Below, piece after piece: positions 35,235-46,600 of a stretch of DNA of 64,000 nucleotides (position 1 is its first letter; every line of letters starts with the position of its first letter). Both the position numbers and the translations under genes were made by a program. Below the pieces are notes generated by a model. That model was not told where the DNA came from. It searched no databases and saw only the letters and a list, made by a program, of their open reading frames with translations. The stretch spans positions 741,001-805,000 of the forward strand of contig JAODUO010000029.1 of NCBI GenBank assembly GCA_025642075.2. Direction: 5' to 3'. The DNA is from Ridgeia piscesae. Taxonomy: Eukaryota; Annelida; Polychaeta; Sabellida; Siboglinidae.

Positions 35235-35510
35235 ATAGACAATCCTTGATCAGGATTGCTCAAAGCAGATGCAACACCATTTCGGCTTCTCTGGGAAGCA
35301 CGCAGCCATGCTGCAATTAAAACGCAAAGACTGTTCGTACACAGATATATCCACCACTGTCTACAGCCAGATATTCATTCATAACAAATATAGCTAAGTG
35401 AACTGGAGCGATGTAGAGTGACAAAATTGCCCAAGGTTTGACACAGCAGCACAGAACTCAACCCATGTCCTCTTAGCCGAGAGTCTGAAGTTGTAGCCAC
35501 TGCGCCACAA
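35235..35510 (+). repeat. SINE-like dispersed repeat, copy 2
   Basis: Shares with 37110-37400 the blocks gatcaggattgctca, gaacactgttcgtacaca-like sequence, ctaagtgaactggagc, aatgtagagtga, ttgcccaaggtttgacac, and the end gagagtctgaagttgtagcc followed by actgcgccacaa, which looks like the tail of a tRNA-derived SINE head. Confidence 0.6.
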
Positions 35511-35889
35511 TATTACTATAAAACTGTTACCAATAACTTTTAAAAACAAACGTAAAACTAACAATTCGCCTACCACCTGTCTTGAATTGTGTCTGAAACG
35601 CGGCATCACAGATAAAATCTCCCAAATTATAATATAGGTATTTATTAATTATTATGCAGTTGGAAGTTTCTGGTGAAACCTTAAAGGATGGATCCAGTTG
35701 GTTTCCAGGTACGTGTATGTGAAGGTTGGTTGTTGGATACTGAGGGTTGTAGGTGGAGGTCCACATGGTGTATGCATATGTTTATGCATCTGATAAGCCT
35801 GGAGTCTTGTATTTCGAAGCTTAAACGTTAATACTACGGATTATTGCTACAGGCAATATATACCGTTATACCCAATCGTTGACATCCAC

Positions 35890-36310
35890 ATGCATCTTTT
35901 AATTTCAGAAACATAACCGATCGATTTAAATATAACGTACATTCATCATCGGTATATAGGTTGACATTTTGATGGTCAAAACAAAAATATTACGTGTAAA
36001 ATATTTTGAATCAAAAACGTAAATTCGGGAATTCTGATAGTCCGCAGCGACGTCTATCGAGTCGATTGGAACCTTCTTCTCATGAGTTCTGGTTAGCTGT
36101 CAAACTTGGCGTCGTCTCTGTTCACATTTGTGATTCCACACATAATATTTGCGTTTTGACCATCAAAACGTCAACCAAAATACTGATTGTGAATGTACGT
36201 TATATTTAAGTCAATCGGTTATGTTTATGTAATTAAGAACTGGTTATTCCTTTGAAAAATGGCCGATTACTAGAAGATGAGAAAGCACACTTCCAAACTT
36301 CTTCTTGAAT
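35890..36310. repeat. Dispersed repeat family F, palindromic copy
   Basis: Contains two inverted versions of a unit with aacataaccgat, taaatataacgtacattca and gttttgatggtcaaaac-like phrases (35905-35990 and 36100-36230), joined by a block with cagcgacgtctatcgagtcg. Single-sided copies occur at 39540-39720 and 50030-50280. Confidence 0.7.
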
Positions 36311-36480
36311 ACATACTTCACACTTATCATCACAAATCAATTCGTGCATTTGCCAGTCCTGTTCTCAACATAGTAATTCATCTAGGTATTCCTATAGTTC
36401 TTGTGGGTCTAACTCTGTATGAGATAAAGTAATCAGCAAAGAGGCAAACTGTGGAGTTGATATTGTTAGGCAAATCACTA
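36305..36480 (-). mobile_element. LINE RT palm fragment, inverted
   Basis: Minus-strand equivalent of 49812-50000, which covers the Asp-Asp block of a reverse transcriptase. Too short and diverged for a frame by itself; called through similarity to that copy. Confidence 0.5.
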
Positions 36481-36930
36481 ATGTAAATAAGGAAGAGAGC
36501 CAGCCGGCCGTCATTTTTCTTTGAATCTTATCTGTGGAATATTTGTTACTGAAATACAATGACATACTGTTTTTTTTTATAGAAATGACTGGTTGAATTA
36601 ACTTATGAATGATTGGATTTATTGAAATTAATGTTCTCTTAAATAATTGTCTGAAATAATTCCCTCCATTAAAATTATATTAGAAGCAACAGGTGTTCAG
36701 GTTTTTCTGTTGTAAAAATGAGCGGCTGGCTGTAAAATAGGTAAGAGATGAGATGTTGAGACGCCTGTAACATCCCTTCATGGCCACCTAATGAAGACGA
36801 GTGATACCCAATTATGTATACATAACGTAGTATTCATGATGGTACATTTCCTACAGTATTATATGTGTTGAATCAAAAGTGACCGTACAGCAGTATTTAC
36901 TATTTTGGTGATTTATTAAAACAACTTTGC
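36480..36930 (+). repeat. Dispersed repeat family E, copy 2
   Basis: Second direct copy, as described for 34640-35090. It carries a short poly-T expansion near 36570. Confidence 0.8.
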
Positions 36931-37109
36931 ACAACAACATTATTATCATCATGGTTGCCCATATATACAATTATCCTTAAATGGTATACAAACTAAGATG
37001 CATGGGCTCATAAGCTTGGCATAATTGTGTGAAGCTAACTTGCTTTTTAACTAGCTATATTAGTATTTATTAAAATGTAAGTTCATCTATATCGCAGTAT
37101 ACAATCTTC

Positions 37110-37400
37110 GATCAGGATTGCTCAAACCACTTTACACTTTACTGCCTGGCAAACCTGTTCAATGGAACACCATTTCGGCTTCGCTTGGAAGCGGCCCAGC
37201 GATGCTGCAATTAAAACGCGAAGACTGTTCGTACACAATTATCTACCACTGTCTATAGCCAGATATTCTTTCATAAAATTATAGCTAAGTGAACTGGAGC
37301 AATGTAGAATGAAACAACTTGCCCAAGGTTTGACACGGCAGCACATAAATCAACTCAGGTCCTCTAAGTCGAGAGTCTGAAGTTGTAGCCACTGCCCGAG
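37110..37400 (+). repeat. SINE-like dispersed repeat, copy 3
   Basis: Third copy; the most complete, with the initial cactttacactttactgcct block and the terminal agtctgaagttgtagccactg. Confidence 0.6.
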
Positions 37401-37421
37401 GGTTGTAGGTGGAGGTCCAAA

Positions 37422-37674
37422 CCCAGATAGCATGCAAACGTTACATTAACGTTTGCATTTGGTTAGAACCGTTTGATTTTGGTTACGGTTAAATCTCTAA
37501 CGTTCCCGAAACGTTAGTTTTCGGTTGTTTTTTTTGGTTACAAAGTAAACGTAGATCTACGCTAAATAAACGAGCAAAATAACGCGAAACAAAAAACGTT
37601 CACATGTAAACGTTAAACCAACGTTTCTGCTAACGTTAAATTAACGTTAGATTAACGTTTGCATGCTGTCTGGG
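37422..37674 (+). mobile_element. MITE-like element M, copy 1
   Basis: About 253 bp with terminal inverted repeats of about 20 bp: left CCCAGATAGCATGCAAACGT, right the complement of ACGTTTGCATGCTGTCTGGG. Inside, AACGTT motifs are repeated many times in both orientations. It has no coding capacity. Confidence 0.85.
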
Positions 37675-38933
37675 AACAACCTAGGTGTAATTCCTAACCA
37701 GTTGTAAGGACCGCGGCGAGGACACGACAGTTCTTACATACTACTATAACACAACTCTTAAAATATCGTTAGACTACTAAAATGTAACTTATCAACAAGT
37801 AATAAAACTTGCAGGAACGAAACAAGATGGCCGACTTTCCAGTTCAGCTAGTAATTCGCACATTTAGTGACCTTGTTAAAATGCAATGTTCGCTTGTACA
37901 AATGCTTGATGGCAAAGTCACAACTGACAGAAATTCGTCCTGCTCTCTGTGAGTTCTTTAAATGATAGATCAGGGCAGAATACGGTGTTTCCGATTAACT
38001 GGCGTGATAAGCTATACATGAAAGATACCTCTGGTATTGTGTGGCTGTCAACAATAAAACACGTCGTACACCAACTTCTATTTGAACAGAAATAACATTA
38101 AATAGTTATAATGGCCTGCAATTGCAGCGGAATTTGGCGACAGCCATTTTCCACAATGCCCTAGTAACAGGCCTTTGATTCTTGACAATTAAACAATGAT
38201 TTTCTGACAAATCGGCTGTACCTTATAATAGCACCCTTCTCCCAATCTATCAAGGTCAAAGGAAAGTCAAATTGAAAATTCAAGGTATAAAATAGCTTAT
38301 TATTTCTCTACGGAATAGACCTGACCTATCCTGTCTAGAGATCTTCCTAACACCTTGCAGCATCGTGTCACAATGCAAATGACTTCATAGGTCATTTTTT
38401 TCATAATTACAATTTATAAACTGCTTTAAACTGTTTAAAAAAAAAAAATTCAATAATATAAATGTCATTATATGTGAGCCAAAATTCCAATCTTATGACG
38501 TGTGCATAGTACCCTAAGAAGCATCTATGCAAAATTAGAAAAAACATCTTCAACGGTTTTTGAGATACGATAGCTAATGGCGCATGCAGAGTGATGACGT
38601 AACTCCATTTGGACCTTTGGGCTAAGACTAAATAGCAGGAAGAAACACACAATAACCTTAAATGCAAACTTTATTTCCAGAAAAAAGATGCCTATTCGCT
38701 GGACCATTTGTAGTGTGTATGTCATCAATGTGGTTATTTTAATTAGGTGACGTGTCACACAGAAATAAAACATTTATAATTACAGCACAATGCAATTGAA
38801 TACAACAGTGTGCCCACTCAGGACAGGGTGTAAGCTGCACGTTGGTGATAATGTACAAAGAAGATGGTCTGTGGTACCATGACCAACGACCACCGGCACA
38901 ATAAAAACGAAAACCGTCTTGACTGTACATAAA
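37675..38933. other. 1.26-kb segment between two MITE-like copies; no gene recognised
   Basis: Bounded by direct copies of element M. It has no counterpart elsewhere in the window and no exon that I can support; short minus-strand frames exist near 38407-38945 but carry no motif. Confidence 0.45.
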
Positions 38934-39182
38934 CCCAGATAGCATGCAAACATTATATTAACGTTTGCATTTGGTTAGAACCGTTTGATTTTGGTTACGG
39001 TTAAATCTCTAACGTTCCCGAAACGTTAGTTTTCGGTTGTTTTTGTTTGGTTAGAAAGTAAACGTAAATCTACGTTAAATAAACGAGCAAAATAACGCAA
39101 AAAACGTTCACATGTAAACGTTAAACCAACGTTTCTGCTAACATTAAATTAACGTTAGATTAACGTTTGCATGCTGTCTGGG
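38934..39182 (+). mobile_element. MITE-like element M, copy 2
   Basis: About 249 bp, same orientation as copy 1 and roughly 95 percent alike, with the same terminal inverted repeats. Confidence 0.85.
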
Positions 39183-39299
39183 AATGGCCTATGCATTTGG
39201 TGAGCCTGGAATCTCTTGGATTTCGAAACTTAAACGTTAATAGATATACTACGGATTATTGCTATAGGCCATATATATACTTAAGTGGGCATGGGCAGT

Positions 39300-39440
39300 A
39301 AGAATGTGATGATGTTCAAGGTGCATCACATACACGGATAGAAAAACAAGCATCTGGGTGAGAGAAAAGGCAAAGACGTTGTTGAACAAGTCAGAAGACG
39401 GAAGTGGACCTGGGCAGTTAGAATGTGATATTGTTCAAGG
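39300..39440 (+). mobile_element. RTE-like LINE fragment
   Basis: YTDRKTSIWVREKAKT and, after a shift, VVEQVRRRKWTWA. The phrase RRRKWTWAG marks the C-terminal region of RTE/craniofacial-type polyproteins; related scraps lie at 43260-43350 and 45465-45510. Confidence 0.6.
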
Positions 39441-39539
39441 TGTTTCATGGTGCGGCTTTGAAATATATATTCAAGTAGTTTGGAAGTGTGCTTTCTTATC
39501 TTCTAATAATCGGCTATTTTTCAAAGGAATAACCATCTT

Positions 39540-39720
39540 TTAATTACAGAATAATAACCGATCGACTTAAATTTAACGTATCAGTACATTGGTTGACATT
39601 TGTATGGTCAGTACGCAAACATTGCGTGTAAAACCAGAGACGGCGCCAAATTTGACAGCTAACCGGAACTCATGAGAAGAAGGTTCCAATCGACTCGATA
39701 GGCGTCGCTGCGGACTATCA
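39540..39720 (-). repeat. Dispersed repeat family F, single-sided copy
   Basis: Matches the inner block of 35890-36310 (aaccggaactcatgagaaga, ggttccaatcgactcgatag) in inverted order. Confidence 0.7.
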
Positions 39721-40560
39721 AATTCACGAATTGCGTCGTAGTTCACGAGATAGTCTGGTTCCAGGAACTACCGTTACTGTTAGCAATGAGGACTCGTACT
39801 ATAATGTGAAATTATACCGTCAAATTAAAGTGTCTCCCACTCGTTTGTACTAGTGACAAAGCATTTCTTTCAAACGTCCCATCACGTGACTGCGATGGAG
39901 TGACGTCATAAACAGCGCGGTAACGACGGCCTTGTGCAATATTGAATGTCTGCAAGTAAAGCGCCCGATCTCGACTACAACTACCCTTCAGCTAAGTTTC
40001 ACCAGCCGCTCGACAACATACGTTAGTCAAGAGCACTGCCCATGTCAATGAAGAAGAAGACGGAGGGTGAAACCAACCACGGCGAACGTTTGCAAGAAGT
40101 TACACGAACCTTTAGCAGATAAGTTCAGCTCAGTAATATTTATTATTAATATTACTGTTGGCAGTGTTGCGTCAGTTTAGCTTCGAATGTGCCTTTATGG
40201 CTGGAACTTAACTAGCTAGGACACGGGGAACATTTACAAGAAGTTACACGAACACTAATAGTTCAGTTTAGCAATAACTATTTATGTAACTTTTGAGTAA
40301 GTTTAGCTTTGTTCCTGTGGAATTGAATTAGCCGGGGGACCGATGATTTTTGAACCAGCAAAAGAGAGTTGTGTAAAAAGGCGGAGAGTCAAGTCAATAC
40401 GGAGATATTTTGTCAGGAATTACGTAGTCACTTAGCAGCTCGATTCAACTTAGCATTAGTTTTCTATTAAATCTTTGCGTCGGTTTAGCGTTGACGTTCC
40501 ATCTGTAACAATAGGTAGGAATATACATAGATGGAACTGTGTAAAATAGACCCAATAAAA
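39721..40560. other. No gene seen
   Basis: Three loosely similar stretches contain agaagttacacgaac and agtttagc phrases (near 40095, 40240 and 40430), suggesting an old duplication. No exon is supported. Confidence 0.35.
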
Positions 40561-40564
40561 AGGT

Positions 40565-42267
40565 ACGGTAGCTCCAGGCCAGGCCTCCTCTCTATCAAAC
40601 TATACAGCTCCAGGCCACGCCTCCTCTCTATCAAACTATACAGCTCAAGGCCACGCCTCTTCTATCAAACTATACAGTTCAAGGCCACGCCTCTTCTATC
40701 AAACTATACAGCTCCAGGTCACGCCTCCTCTCTATCAAACTATACAGCTCAAGGCCATGCCTCCTCTCTATCAAACTATACAGTTCAAGGCCACGCCTCC
40801 TCTCTATCAAACTACACAGCCCAAGGCCACGCCTCCTCTATCAAACTATACAGCTAGAGGTCACGCCTCCTCTATCAAACTATACAGCTCCAGGCTCCGT
40901 ATCCTCTCTATCAAACTACAGTTCAAGGCCACGCCTCCTCTATAAAACTATACAGTTCAAGGCCACGCCTCCTCCCTATCAAATTACACAGCTCCAGGCC
41001 ACGCCTCCTCTCTATCAAACTATATAGCTCCAGGTCACGCCTCCTCTCTATCAAACTATACAGCTCCAGGCCACGCCTCCTCACTATGAAACTATACAGC
41101 TCCAGGCCACGCCTCCTCTCTATCAAACTATACAGCTCCAGGCCACGCCTCCTCTCTATCAAACTATACAGCTCCAGGCCAGGCCTCCTCTCTATCAAAC
41201 TATACAGCTCCAGGCCACGCCTTCGCTCTATCAAACTATACAGTTCAAGGCCACGCCTCCTCTATCAAACTATACAGAACAAGGCCACGCCTCCTCTCTA
41301 TCAAACTATACAGCTCCAGGCCACGCCTCCTCTCTATCAAACTATACAGCTCCAGGCCACGCCTTCTCTCTATCAAACTATACAGCTCCAGGCCACGCCT
41401 TCGCTCTATCAAACTATACAGCTCCAGGCCACGCCTCTCTCTATCAAACTATACAGCTCCAGGCCACGCCTTCGCTCTATCAAACTATACAGCTCCAGGC
41501 CACGCCTTCCTCTATCAAACTATACAGTCTCAAGGCCACGCCTCTCTCTATCAAACTATACAGCTCAAGGCCACGCCTCCTCTCTATCAAACTATACAGC
41601 TCCAGGCCACGCCTCCTCTATCAAACTATACAGCTCCAGGCCACGCCTCCTCTATCAAACTATACAGCTCCAGGCCACGCCTCCTCTCTATCAAACTATA
41701 CAGCTCCAGGCCACGCCTTCGCTCTATCAAACTATACAGCTCCAGGCCACGCCTCCTCTATCAAACTATACAGCTCCAGGCCACGCCTTCGCTCTATCAA
41801 ACTATACAGCTCCAGGCCACGCCTCCTCTCTATCAAACTATACAGCTCCAGGCCACGCCTCTCTCTATCAAACTATACAGCTCAAGGCCACGCCTCCTCT
41901 ATCAAACTATACAGCTCAAGGCCACGCCTCCTCTCTATCAAACTATACAGCTCCAGGCCACGCCTCTCTCTATCAAACTATACAGCTCCAGGCCACGCCT
42001 CCTCTATCAAACTATACAGCTCCAGGCCACGCCTTCGCTCTATCAAACTATACAGCTCCAGGCCACGCCTTCGCTCTATCAAACTATACAGTTCAAGGCC
42101 ACGCCTCCTCTATCAAACTATACAGCTCAGGCCACGCCTCCTCTCTATCAAACTATACAGCTCCAGGCCACGCCTTCGCTCTATCAAACTATACAGCTCC
42201 AGGCCACGCCTTCGCTCTATCAAACTATACAGCTCAAGGCCACGCCTCCTCTCTATCAAACTATACG
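40565..42267. repeat. 36-bp minisatellite, roughly 48 copies
   Basis: Unit CAGCTCCAGGCCACGCCT plus CCTCTCTATCAAACTATA, with 33-34 bp variants missing TCT and point variants (AAG for CAG, TTCG for CTC). Because 36 is a multiple of three, it stays open for hundreds of codons; the 421-codon frame is a by-product. Confidence 0.95.
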
Positions 42268-42440
42268 CTTACTGGACATAGTTTGGTGGTTAGCGCGGGT
42301 GACCAGGGGCATTACTTCACACATCAAAAACCCACCCACCTATCCATCTAAAATATCACCAACCCACCTAACACATCCACCTACCTGTACACCCTCCTAA
42401 CCTAACTAACATACCTATTAACCCACCCCGCCAACTCATT

Positions 42441-42966
42441 CACTGGCTGGCTGGTTGGCTGGCTGGCTGGCTGGCTGGCTGGCACACATCCATCCGTCCG
42501 TCCGTCCATCCATACATACATACATCTGTCCATCCATCCATCATTCCATCCATCCATCCCCCCTCAGCCAACCACCCATCCATCCACCTATAAATACATG
42601 CATCCATCCACCCATCAATCCATCCATTCGTTCATTCACTCATTCATCCACCCACCCATCCATCCCTCTATCCATTCATCCATCCATTCACTCACCCTTC
42701 CATCCATTCACTCATTAATCCATCCATCCATCCATCCATCTATCCAACCACCCATCCGTCCATTCATTCATTCATTCATTCATTCATTCATTCATTAATA
42801 TTTTCTTTCTTTCATCCATCCATCCATCCACTCAGCCATCCACCCACACATCCATCAATCACCCATCCATCCACCCATTTATCCATCCACTCGCCCATCC
42901 ACCCATCCATCTATTCATCCATCGCTCCGTCTCTCAATCCCTCCATCCTTCCATTCCTCCATCCAA
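42441..42966. repeat. (GGCT)n then (CATC)n/(CATT)n tetranucleotide arrays
   Basis: Ten GGCT units followed by about 480 bp of CATC-based tetramers with many substitutions. Confidence 0.95.
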
Positions 42967-43029
42967 TGAGTTAACTGCATTTCGTCCGGGGTTCCCTGGA
43001 TAAGGCTTGGTCACTCTAGAATGTGGCCA

Positions 43030-43690
43030 CAACGAGTGTGCTGGTGCACACGACACCCCTGCCGCATTCCCCTTGCACAGGCTCTTCCGGGCTCGTAGCT
43101 AGTTTCTGTAACACCGCGTTTAAAGGTAGTCAGTTTAAGTAAAAGTAATTCGGAAGTGGTCTGTGTTTGGGGGTGCCCAGAGAGCAGATAATACGGTTTC
43201 TTGCCAGTGCACACGAGTTTCTTATAAAACTTAGATATAGCTTAGGTAATTATCAAACTTGGTGTCACTTATTTACAAAAAGACGAAGGTCACAGATGTG
43301 ACTGGACAACTCAGAAGACGGAAGTGGACCTGGGCAGGGCAAATCTTACAGCAGAGTACGAGATAAAGGGTGGAATTCTGCTGACAGGGCCAAATTGTAA
43401 GTTTGTCAGTTAGTTGTGTAATCTCCGTAAATATTTCGATTGTGTTACTTTATGCCATTGCACTAACTTAATAATAATAATTTGACAACATTTTTTTCTG
43501 CGCCAAAAACCTTGTAATTATAACCATTCAGAGGCGTATTACAACACTATAAAGATTTCCTTTTTAAAACGTTAAAATAGAAATATGCATTTGTATGTAA
43601 AATAAATTAATCAATATTAATAAATAATATTAGTCATAATAGTTCTAAATGCAAATACTAATAAAGATGCTTATGTAGTTTTATTTATAT
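43030..43690 (+). repeat. Direct repeat G, copy 1 (contains RTE-like scrap)
   Basis: Matches 45208-45850: acaacgagtgtgctggtgca, cattccccttgcacaggctc, gcagataatacggtttctt and agaagacg.aagtggacct are shared, then an AT-rich end. Inside, KTKVTDVTGQLRRRKWTWAG near 43262 is a LINE fragment. Copies differ by many substitutions, so the duplication is old. Confidence 0.75.
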
Positions 43691-43699
43691 GTTTTATTT

Positions 43700-43953
43700 A
43701 CCGACCGACCGACCGACCGACCGACCGACCGACCGACCGACCGACCGACCGACCGACCGACCGACCGACCGACCGACCGACCGACCGACCGACCGACCGA
43801 CCGACCGACCGACCGACCGACCGACCGACCGACCGACCGACCGACCGACCGACCGACCGACCGACCGACCGACCGACCGACCGACCGACCGACCGACCGA
43901 CCGACCGACCGACCGACCGACCGACCGACCGACCGACCGACCGACCGACCGAC
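43700..43953. repeat. (CCGA)n, about 63 perfect units
   Basis: Pure CCGA tetramers without interruption over about 254 bp. Read as PTDR on one strand and GRSV on the other. Confidence 0.95.
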
Positions 43954-43954
43954 G

Positions 43955-44129
43955 ATTCAGCTTCCCCCACGTGAGAGAAGTTCCACGGGCACACAGAACA
44001 GAGGTTGCTACACAGGATAGGCTGGTACCCCAGGACCGTGCCGTCTAGCGCGATTTTTCGAGGAAGGTTATCCAACTGGTGGAGTATGGAGCTGATAGCT
44101 ACAGACGAGAAGACGACGACAGCGAGGGT
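43955..44129 (-). CDS. Candidate exon, unknown protein
   Basis: After a minus-strand acceptor (caactatttcag) the frame reads TLAVVVFSSVAISSILHQLD, NLPRKIALDGTVLGYQPILC and SNLCSVCPWNFSHVGEAES, then enters the (CCGA)n array without an obvious donor. The start is hydrophobic and could be part of a membrane helix. Dense third-position G/C use unlike its surroundings favours coding origin. I do not recognise the family. Confidence 0.35.
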
Positions 44130-44340
44130 CTGAAATAGTTGTCTAGGATAGGGTTGACACGTATAAACTAATACAATCCTCGTGTGCACTGGGATGAAAC
44201 TGGGGGACCACAGACCGTAGAGTGACCATATATGCTTTTTATTGTCTTATTCACATGTACTTCGATGCATCCTTTTTATCCTCTTACGTAGAACTTCATC
44301 TTTGTTAGTCCTAACGACTTATGCACTGGTATATTTCAGG

Positions 44341-44548
44341 GGAACGACGCATCATCGCGTGGACAGCGACTCAGCAGACGCGCAGGAAGTCAGACCCAAT
44401 CGTGTGGATGTGTTCGGTGCAACAGCAAGTCAAGGAGTGCCAGAGTTTCTGCAACAACGGAACTTTTGATAGATGATCCAGTCAGAGACACCGCCTGCGG
44501 ACGCTGAAGGATGACCCTAGTACGATGGCTTTATGATGAACTAATAAA
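44341..44548 (+). CDS. Candidate terminal exon with polyadenylation signal
   Basis: Good acceptor (ggtatatttcag) followed by GC-richer sequence, three possible frames with stops at about 44468-44515, and AATAAAA at 44541. One frame gives WMCSVQQQVKECQSFC, another SCGCVRCNSKSRSARVSATT; I cannot choose between them and recognise no family. Confidence 0.3.
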
Positions 44549-44815
44549 ACATTCTCCATCTTAGTTTATGATATCATACGTCATCGAGGTATGCCGATTT
44601 CTCTGAGAACCTTGGATATGAGTGTTGCATTTGACAAAGAAAGGCGTTCTGGACACGTTCCACACACATGTTGTCATTTTGTGGCGATTCGGCGTTGGAA
44701 TGAATAAAATCATGACACAATTTTTTATTTTGTTCAGCATATTGGTGATGTTAGGTCATTCCCCCATTTCTTTAAAGTTTTTGAAATGAAGACATTGTAC
44801 ATTATACATAATGTA

Positions 44816-45160
44816 CACACACATGCATACATACATACACACACATACATACACATATACACACACATACATACACACATACAAATATACATACACACAT
44901 AAAACATACATATACACATAATGTACATACACATACACACATACCTACATACACACATACAAACATACATACACACACATGCATACACACATACATACAT
45001 ATATACATACAAACATACATATATACATACACACATACATACAAATATACATATAAACATATACATACATACAAACATACATACAAACATACATATACAC
45101 ACATACATACATAACATTATATACATACACACATACGTACATGCATACACATATGCACAG
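44816..45160. repeat. (ACAT)n/(ACAC)n array
   Basis: About 345 bp of ACAT and ACAC tetramers with variants, lying directly before copy 2 of repeat G. Confidence 0.9.
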
Positions 45161-45207
45161 GGAAGAGTGTATCAACGACGAGTAGGAAGACCAAACCTGA
45201 GATGAAA

Positions 45208-45850
45208 CGACAACGAGTGTGCTGGTGCACACGACACCCCTGCCGCATTCCCCTTGCACAGGCTCTTCCGGGCTCGTACCTAGTCCCTTATTAAGGTCGG
45301 GCTTAAAGCTAGTGTCAGTTTAAAGAAAGCTATTCATAAGCGAGTTTATGTTTGGTGGCTTGCCCAGTTTTAGCAGATAATACGGTTTCTTCCAGGCATA
45401 CGAGGTTCTTTTAAACCTTAGCTATGTCATAGGCAATTACCTAATGTAGTTTCACAATTATACGTATTGAACAATTCAGAAGACGAAAGTGGACCTGGGC
45501 AGGGCACTTCTGACATTTGAATACGAAACAACAGATGGATTTCTGCTGTTTTATCTCCGTATTTAGCATGAAGAATTCTTTGTGGTATTACTATATGCCA
45601 TAGCACTAGCGTAATAATAATAATAATCTGACAACTGTTTACTGCACCATAAATCTAGTAATTATAACCACTCACAGGCGCTTTATAGCACTACATAAAT
45701 TTCTTTTAAAACAAAAATTAAAATAGAGGTTTATTTGTATGTAAAATAAATCGAGCAGTATGAATTAATTTATATAAATAAATAATATTACTCATAATAA
45801 TTATAATACTAATATTAACAAAGACGCTGATACAGTCTTACGTCTAGTGT
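45208..45850 (+). repeat. Direct repeat G, copy 2
   Basis: Second copy of 43030-43690, containing FRRRKWTWAG-like LINE residue near 45470-45505. Confidence 0.75.
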
Positions 45851-46600
45851 ATGTGTTAATTATCGGTAATTTACGATTGATTGCAGACAGTACCTAGCTA
45901 CCTGTCATTGGCAACAAGATGGAGAGACAAACTAGATAGTCCAGGCTCTGCCATATAGGCCCGTAAAACATTTGTTTGTTTCGCAGTTTTTCTTTTTATT
46001 TGTATTCTACATACCATATCTTTCAACACTTCAGGAGGTGTTTTTTGAAAATCCGCATAGCATAAGGCCACTGGAGCGTGAAATACAAAATGGCCGCCAC
46101 TTTGCAAGTATGCGTCTACAAGTTTGGATCTAGTAGGGTTAGATACTCACATTTTGTATCAATTCCGCCTGAAATTGACACTCCGGACACGCCTGACCTA
46201 TCTATTTTACGTTTTGATGTCTTATTAGATGAGAAATCCAACATGGCCGCTCGTCCATGACGATCGTCGACTACAGAAACACAATCAGCCGTAACTTTCA
46301 ATCGAAATGAGCTAGAAACTGGATTTTGATGTCTCTCTCGATGGTTATGAGAATCCCTAATCAAATAAATATTTTGTCATGACATTTCAAATTGATCGTG
46401 TAGGTCAAAAGGTCAAGTTAATGGGTTAAAATTAATTGTTTTAAACCATATATGTTTGCGAAAGGGGATACAACTGGCATATACATGAGCTAGAGGTCTT
46501 ATATCAGTGGCTATCATCGTAGTTCTGCTGAAATAAAGTCAGATGTATGAGATTATATAAATTTGTTAAGGTTATCAGCGCCATGTCAAAATCAAAAGGT
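45851..46600. other. No clear gene
   Basis: Short overlapping frames on both strands near 46078-46364 have no recognisable motif. Possibly the upstream part of the decayed family copy that follows. Confidence 0.35.

Noticed and set aside
40531..42351. 421-codon and other long plus-strand frames
   Set aside because: They are a 36-bp minisatellite read in frame; there is no start context, splice site or conserved domain.
43689..44048. PTDR-repeat protein joined to a short unique tail
   Set aside because: (CCGA)n read in frame; the unique tail is antisense to the minus-strand exon candidate.
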